Shown here piece by piece: positions 6,044 to 8,511 of a stretch of DNA of 8,511 nucleotides (position 1 is the stretch's first letter; each line of letters opens with the position of its first letter). The DNA is from Vulcanimicrobiota bacterium (GTDB taxonomy: Bacteria > Eremiobacterota > Eremiobacteria > Baltobacterales > Baltobacteraceae), in assembly GCA_028287545.1 (NCBI GenBank), contig JAQBPL010000013.1:1-8511 (forward strand), given 5' to 3'. The translations under genes were made by a program, and so were the position numbers. The notes under the pieces were generated by a model. That model saw only the letters and a program-made list of their open reading frames with translations, had not been told where the DNA came from and made no database searches.

Positions 6044-6613
6044 TTAGGTTGCGCTAGCCGTGATCGAGAATCCGCTCAAGGCGGCGTAGGTGTCGGCGAT
6101 GATCGCGGTGTCGTCGAGGAAGAGCGAGAGCAGCAAACCCACGTCGCCCGACGTGCCCGTTCCGCCCTGGTTGTACTTGGCGCACTGGACGCTGGCGCTC
6201 GGGACGAGGGCCAATTGGCTGGCGAGGCCGCTCGGAACGGCGTTGACGCCGCTGTTCGACGTGCCGACCGCGCAGGTCGCTTGCAGTGACGCGATCGCAA
6301 TCGTCGCACCGCCCGTGCCGGTGAGCGGACCCGCCGGTGAGGCGACGCTGATGATGCCCGTGCCGCCCTTGGTGGTGCGGATGAAGCCGGTGATGTTGCC
6401 GCCGGCCGGGATCGCCGCGTTTTCGTTCGCCGCGAGATGCGCGTTCGTGTTGTCGCTGCTGGTGAACGTGTACGCCGACGTCGCCGTGTTCACCGTGGCG
6501 ATCGTATTGACCGTCGCGGCGACGGTGAAGGTGCTGGCCGCGAACGACGGGGCCGCCGAGAGGGCGACGATGCCGGTGATGGTGAGGGCAGTGAGAGCGG
6601 ACTTGCGAAACAC
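6044..6613 (-). CDS. Secreted pilin-like major subunit, copy 2
   Basis: A 189-residue secreted protein, nearly the same as copy 1 at 5128-5697. I count 15 substitutions: four in the signal peptide (8, 11, 15, 16), one at its cleavage site (26), then 42, 81, 83, 100, 128, 134, 137, 154, 156 and 157. There are no indels. Both cysteines (114, 144), FTSSDNT and the last 30 residues are unchanged. GTG at 6613 follows GGAAGGA with 9-nt spacing, one base longer than in copy 1. The frame continues upstream to 6787, but that stretch is the leader and promoter region, so the GTG is the start. It has its own promoter and terminator and so should be made as a single-gene message, which would suit a bulk structural subunit. 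The chaperone and usher-like protein it would need are in the next transcription unit. Function is inferred from the paralogue's context. Confidence 0.78.
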   Translation of the reverse strand: MFRKSALTALTITGIVALSAAPSFAASTFTVAATVNTIATVNTATSAYTFTSSDNTNAHLAANENAAIPAGGNITGFIRTTKGGTGIISVASPAGPLTGTGGATIAIASLQATCAVGTSNSGVNAVPSGLASQLALVPSASVQCAKYNQGGTGTSGDVGLLLSLFLDDTAIIADTYAALSGFSITASAT

Positions 6614-6617
6614 GTTT

Positions 6618-6681
6618 GTGGATCCTTCCGAGCGTTGTGAGCGGTCCGCAATTTCTTGTGCAACCGGACCTTGTGTTTGCA
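6618..6681 (-). promoter_or_regulatory. Conserved 5' leader of pilin copy 2
   Basis: Identical to 5701-5764 at all 64 positions by eye. It carries the ribosome binding site GGAAGGA (6629-6623) and the GGTCCG/CGGACC inverted repeat (6643-6648 with 6665-6670). One extra base between this block and the GTG is the only leader difference between the copies. Confidence 0.6.
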
Positions 6682-6709
6682 CTCTACGGCCCGGCCGGAG
6701 CAGGCGCAA
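6681..6709 (-). promoter_or_regulatory. Candidate promoter of pilin copy 2
   Basis: Minus strand TTGCGC (6709-6704), 17-nt spacer, TAGAGT (6686-6681). Hexamers and spacing match those of copy 1, while the spacer sequence differs and holds its own GC palindrome, CCGGCCGG (6691-6698). The match to sigma-70 consensus is modest; paralogue conservation is the main support. Confidence 0.5.
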
Positions 6710-6750
6710 TAACGCGTTCCGAGGCTTGGCCTCCCCCATACTGCCCGCTG

Positions 6751-6798
6751 ACAAAGTGCGCTCCGCTTTACACTCGGCACACGGCACGTTTACATTTC
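6751..6798 (-). promoter_or_regulatory. Conserved upstream blocks of pilin copy 2, candidate regulator sites
   Basis: The proximal block (6751-6771) and the distal block (6786-6798, minus strand GAAATGTAAACGT) match those at 5834-5854 and 5873-5885. The remainder of the 220-bp gap between pilin copy 2 and the permease gene (6799-6833) shows only a weak 5-bp stem (GCGAC/GTCGC) with no T-tract, so I see no convincing terminator for the permease operon. Confidence 0.42.
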
Positions 6799-6833
6799 AG
6801 GCGCTTTTCCGCGACGTTTGTCGCCGCGAACCT

Positions 6834-7733
6834 CTACCGCGCGCTCGGGTCGAGCGCGTCGCGCAGACCGTCGCCGAGCAAGTTGACGCCCATCACCGCG
6901 ACCATGATCGCGAGGCCCGGAAAGAGCGCGACCCACCAGGCGGTGTCGAGATACTGCCGGCCGTCGGCGAGCATCCCGCCCCACGACGGCGTCGTCGGCG
7001 GAACGCCCAGCCCCAGAAACGACAGCGACGACTCGAAGACGACGGCGCGCGCGATCTCGAACGTCCCGAGCACGATCGCGACCGACGTGACGTTCGGCAA
7101 GAGGTGGCGCGTGAGAATGCGCGACGAGGTCGCGCCGGCGGCCTGCGCGGCGGCGATGAACTCGCGTTCGCGAAGGCTCAGCGTTTCGGCGCGCACGACC
7201 CGAACGTACTGCACCCACGACGTCAAGCCGATCGCCGCGATGACCGTCCACAATCCCGGACCGACGACCGCGACGATCGCGACCGCGAGCAGCACCAGGG
7301 GGAACGCCAGCTGCACGTCGGTGATGCGCGCGATCAAGGCGTCGACCCAACCGCGCCGGTACCCGGCGAGCAGCCCGGCGGTGACGCCGATCGAACCGCC
7401 GATCGCGACGACGCAGATGCCGACGATCGCCGAGACGCGCGAACCCCAGATGATGCGCGCCAGCAGATCGCGGCCGAGATTGTCGGTTCCGAGCGGATGC
7501 GCGCCGTTGCCGCCGGCGATCCACATCGGCGGCACGAGCGTCGAGCCGAGATTCTGCAGGTTCGGATCGGTGCGCGCGATCAGCGGCGCGAAGATCGCGC
7601 ACGCCGCGACGATCAGAACCACCACGGCACCAGCGAGGGCGCCGGGATCGCGCGCGAGCCGGCGCAGCGCCACGGTGCGATTCGAGACTCCGCGGTCCGG
7701 CGCGATCCTCGCCCCGGTGAGCGTCGTCTCCAT
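6834..7733 (-). CDS. DppC-type peptide/nickel ABC transporter permease
   Basis: A complete 299-residue inner-membrane permease of the DppC/OppC family, partner of the DppB-type permease just upstream. A cytoplasmic N terminus (1-30, RRLARDPGAL) leads to a first helix at about 32-53. The family signature HPLGTDNLGRDLLARIIWGSR is at 79-99. Further helices lie at about 102-125, 141-158, 160-180, 214-236 and 266-287, and the EAA loop is at about 188-214 (REREFIAAAQAAGA, then LPN). The C terminus GDGLRDALDPSAR is typical. Length matches the family. The ATG at 7733 overlaps the TGA of the upstream gene by one base (TGATG), so translation is coupled. No dppD/dppF-type ATPase gene follows, as it often would; the next gene is a pilin, so the ATPases and binding protein must be encoded upstream or elsewhere. 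Substrate unknown. Confidence 0.95.
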   Translation of the reverse strand: METTLTGARIAPDRGVSNRTVALRRLARDPGALAGAVVVLIVAACAIFAPLIARTDPNLQNLGSTLVPPMWIAGGNGAHPLGTDNLGRDLLARIIWGSRVSAIVGICVVAIGGSIGVTAGLLAGYRRGWVDALIARITDVQLAFPLVLLAVAIVAVVGPGLWTVIAAIGLTSWVQYVRVVRAETLSLREREFIAAAQAAGATSSRILTRHLLPNVTSVAIVLGTFEIARAVVFESSLSFLGLGVPPTTPSWGGMLADGRQYLDTAWWVALFPGLAIMVAVMGVNLLGDGLRDALDPSAR

Positions 7734-8511
7734 CAGGCGTACCGGATGCGTGGGTCGATCACCGCGTAGAGCAGATCGACCGCAAGGTTCAAGAGGACGA
7801 AGGTCGTCGCCGAGATGAGCACCACGGCCTCGACGACCGGGAAGTCGCGCTCGAAGACCGCCTGCACGGCGAGGCGGCCGATGCCGGGCCAGGCGAAAAC
7901 CGTCTCGGTGATGATCGCGCCCGAGAGCAGCGCACCGAGCTCGACGCCCAGCTGCGTCACGATCGGCAGCCACGCGTTGCGCAGACCGTGTCCGATCAGG
8001 GTTCGCCACGCGGTGAGCCCTTTCGCGCGCGCGGTGCGCACGTAGTCGGCCTCCAGCACTTCGAGCATCGCGGCGCGCGTCAGCCGCATCAGCTTCGCGG
8101 TCGAGAAGAAGCCGAGCGTCGCGGCCGGCAACACGAGGTTGCGCCAATCGCCGATCCCGCTCGCCGGCACCCAGCCCAGCAGCACCGCGAAGAGCAGGAT
8201 GAGCATCAGGCCGATCCAGTACGTCGGCGCGCTCTGTCCGACCAGCGCGACGATGCGCGCGGCGTAATCGATCGCGGTGCGCGGCCGCAGCGCCGAGAGC
8301 ACTCCCGCCGGAACGCCGATCAGCAGCACGATCGCGAACGCGGCGCTCCCGAGCAGCGCGGTTGCCGGGAGCCGGGCGAGCGCCAGCGTCATCGCCGGTT
8401 CCTGATGGCGCAGGGAGAGGCCGAGGTCGCCGCGCGCCGCCGAGAGCGCGAACGAGGCGAACTGCACGATGAGCGGCCGGTCGAAGCCCTGCGCGTGACG
8501 GAACGCCGCCA
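7733..8511 (-). CDS. DppB-type peptide/nickel ABC transporter permease, 3' part
   Basis: The last 258 residues of a DppB/OppB-family inner-membrane permease; the N terminus lies beyond the right edge. A GTG at 8467 is not the start, because the frame continues to the edge with family sequence (GFDRPLIVQFASFALSAARG). Visible features are GDLGLSLRHQ near the N-terminal side, RLPATALLG, then GQSAPTYWIGLMLIL, the EAA loop EADYVRTARAKGL followed by GHGLRNAWLP, ETVFAWPGIGRL, and the usual C-terminal DPRIRYA. It forms the other half of the channel with the DppC-type permease, whose start overlaps its stop. It is a distinct protein from the DppB-type permease at the left edge, so the region serves at least two importers. 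Confidence 0.95.
   Translation of the reverse strand, partial: AAFRHAQGFDRPLIVQFASFALSAARGDLGLSLRHQEPAMTLALARLPATALLGSAAFAIVLLIGVPAGVLSALRPRTAIDYAARIVALVGQSAPTYWIGLMLILLFAVLLGWVPASGIGDWRNLVLPAATLGFFSTAKLMRLTRAAMLEVLEADYVRTARAKGLTAWRTLIGHGLRNAWLPIVTQLGVELGALLSGAIITETVFAWPGIGRLAVQAVFERDFPVVEAVVLISATTFVLLNLAVDLLYAVIDPRIRYA

Noticed and set aside
6614..6787. Upstream start (6787) for pilin copy 2
   Set aside because: It would translate the conserved leader and promoter; copy 1 has its start at the equivalent GTG, with a ribosome binding site.
6799..6833. Terminator after the DppC-type permease
   Set aside because: Only a 5-bp stem is present and no T-run follows it on the minus strand.
6090..7769. 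559-codon plus-strand open frame
   Set aside because: It crosses pilin copy 2, the intergenic regulatory region and the DppC-type permease in antisense, with no recognisable motif.
1..8511. tRNA, rRNA, CRISPR array, insertion sequence, integrase or phage genes
   Set aside because: I found no cloverleaf, no regularly spaced repeats, no transposase or recombinase motif and no terminal inverted repeats flanking the fibre locus.

Overview
High-GC bacterial DNA with every gene I can support on the minus strand, so transcription runs from the right edge to the left. Non-ATG starts are common: GTG for both large pilins, the chaperone and the BKACE enzyme, probably TTG for the usher-like gene, and apparently CTG for the left-edge permease. 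A periplasmic pilus chaperone and an outer-membrane barrel imply a two-membrane cell. GC content, a stalk-like (copper amine oxidase N-domain-like) module and the gene mix would fit an uncultivated soil lineage such as Candidatus Eremiobacterota (Vulcanimicrobiota), but that is a weak guess; no rRNA or phylogenetic marker is present.

Layout from right to left along transcription: (1) 8511-6834, the 3' part of a DppB-type permease and a complete DppC-type permease, overlapping by one base. (2) 6613-6044, a secreted 189-residue pilin-like protein with its own promoter, followed by a stem-loop and a Rho-independent-type terminator. (3) 5697-1674, a tightly packed set: a second, 92% identical 189-residue pilin, a PapD-like periplasmic chaperone, a third, divergent pilin-like protein, and a 717-residue usher-like outer-membrane protein. 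(4) 1643-819, a zinc-dependent beta-keto acid cleavage enzyme (BKACE/DUF849). (5) 725 to the left edge, the 5' part of another DppB-type permease. No transporter ATPase or solute-binding protein lies in the window.

The central 5 kb reads as a compact, non-classical chaperone-usher-like surface fibre system: two near-identical major subunits, one divergent minor subunit, one chaperone and one barrel protein. The barrel carries a stalk-like domain at its N terminus and two small beta domains at its C terminus, and I saw no obvious FimD/PapC motifs. Genes in the set are joined by stop/start contacts (1 nt gap, 2 nt overlap) or short spacers.

The two major pilin genes have matching control regions: an identical 64-nt leader, a candidate promoter with a -35-like TTGCGC, a 17-nt spacer of different sequence, and a -10-like TAGAcT/TAGAgT, plus two further conserved upstream blocks, one of them an imperfect dyad at exactly the same distance. 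This suggests co-regulation of the two subunits. The functional assignment of the fibre locus is inference from context; the permeases and the BKACE enzyme are recognised by family motifs.
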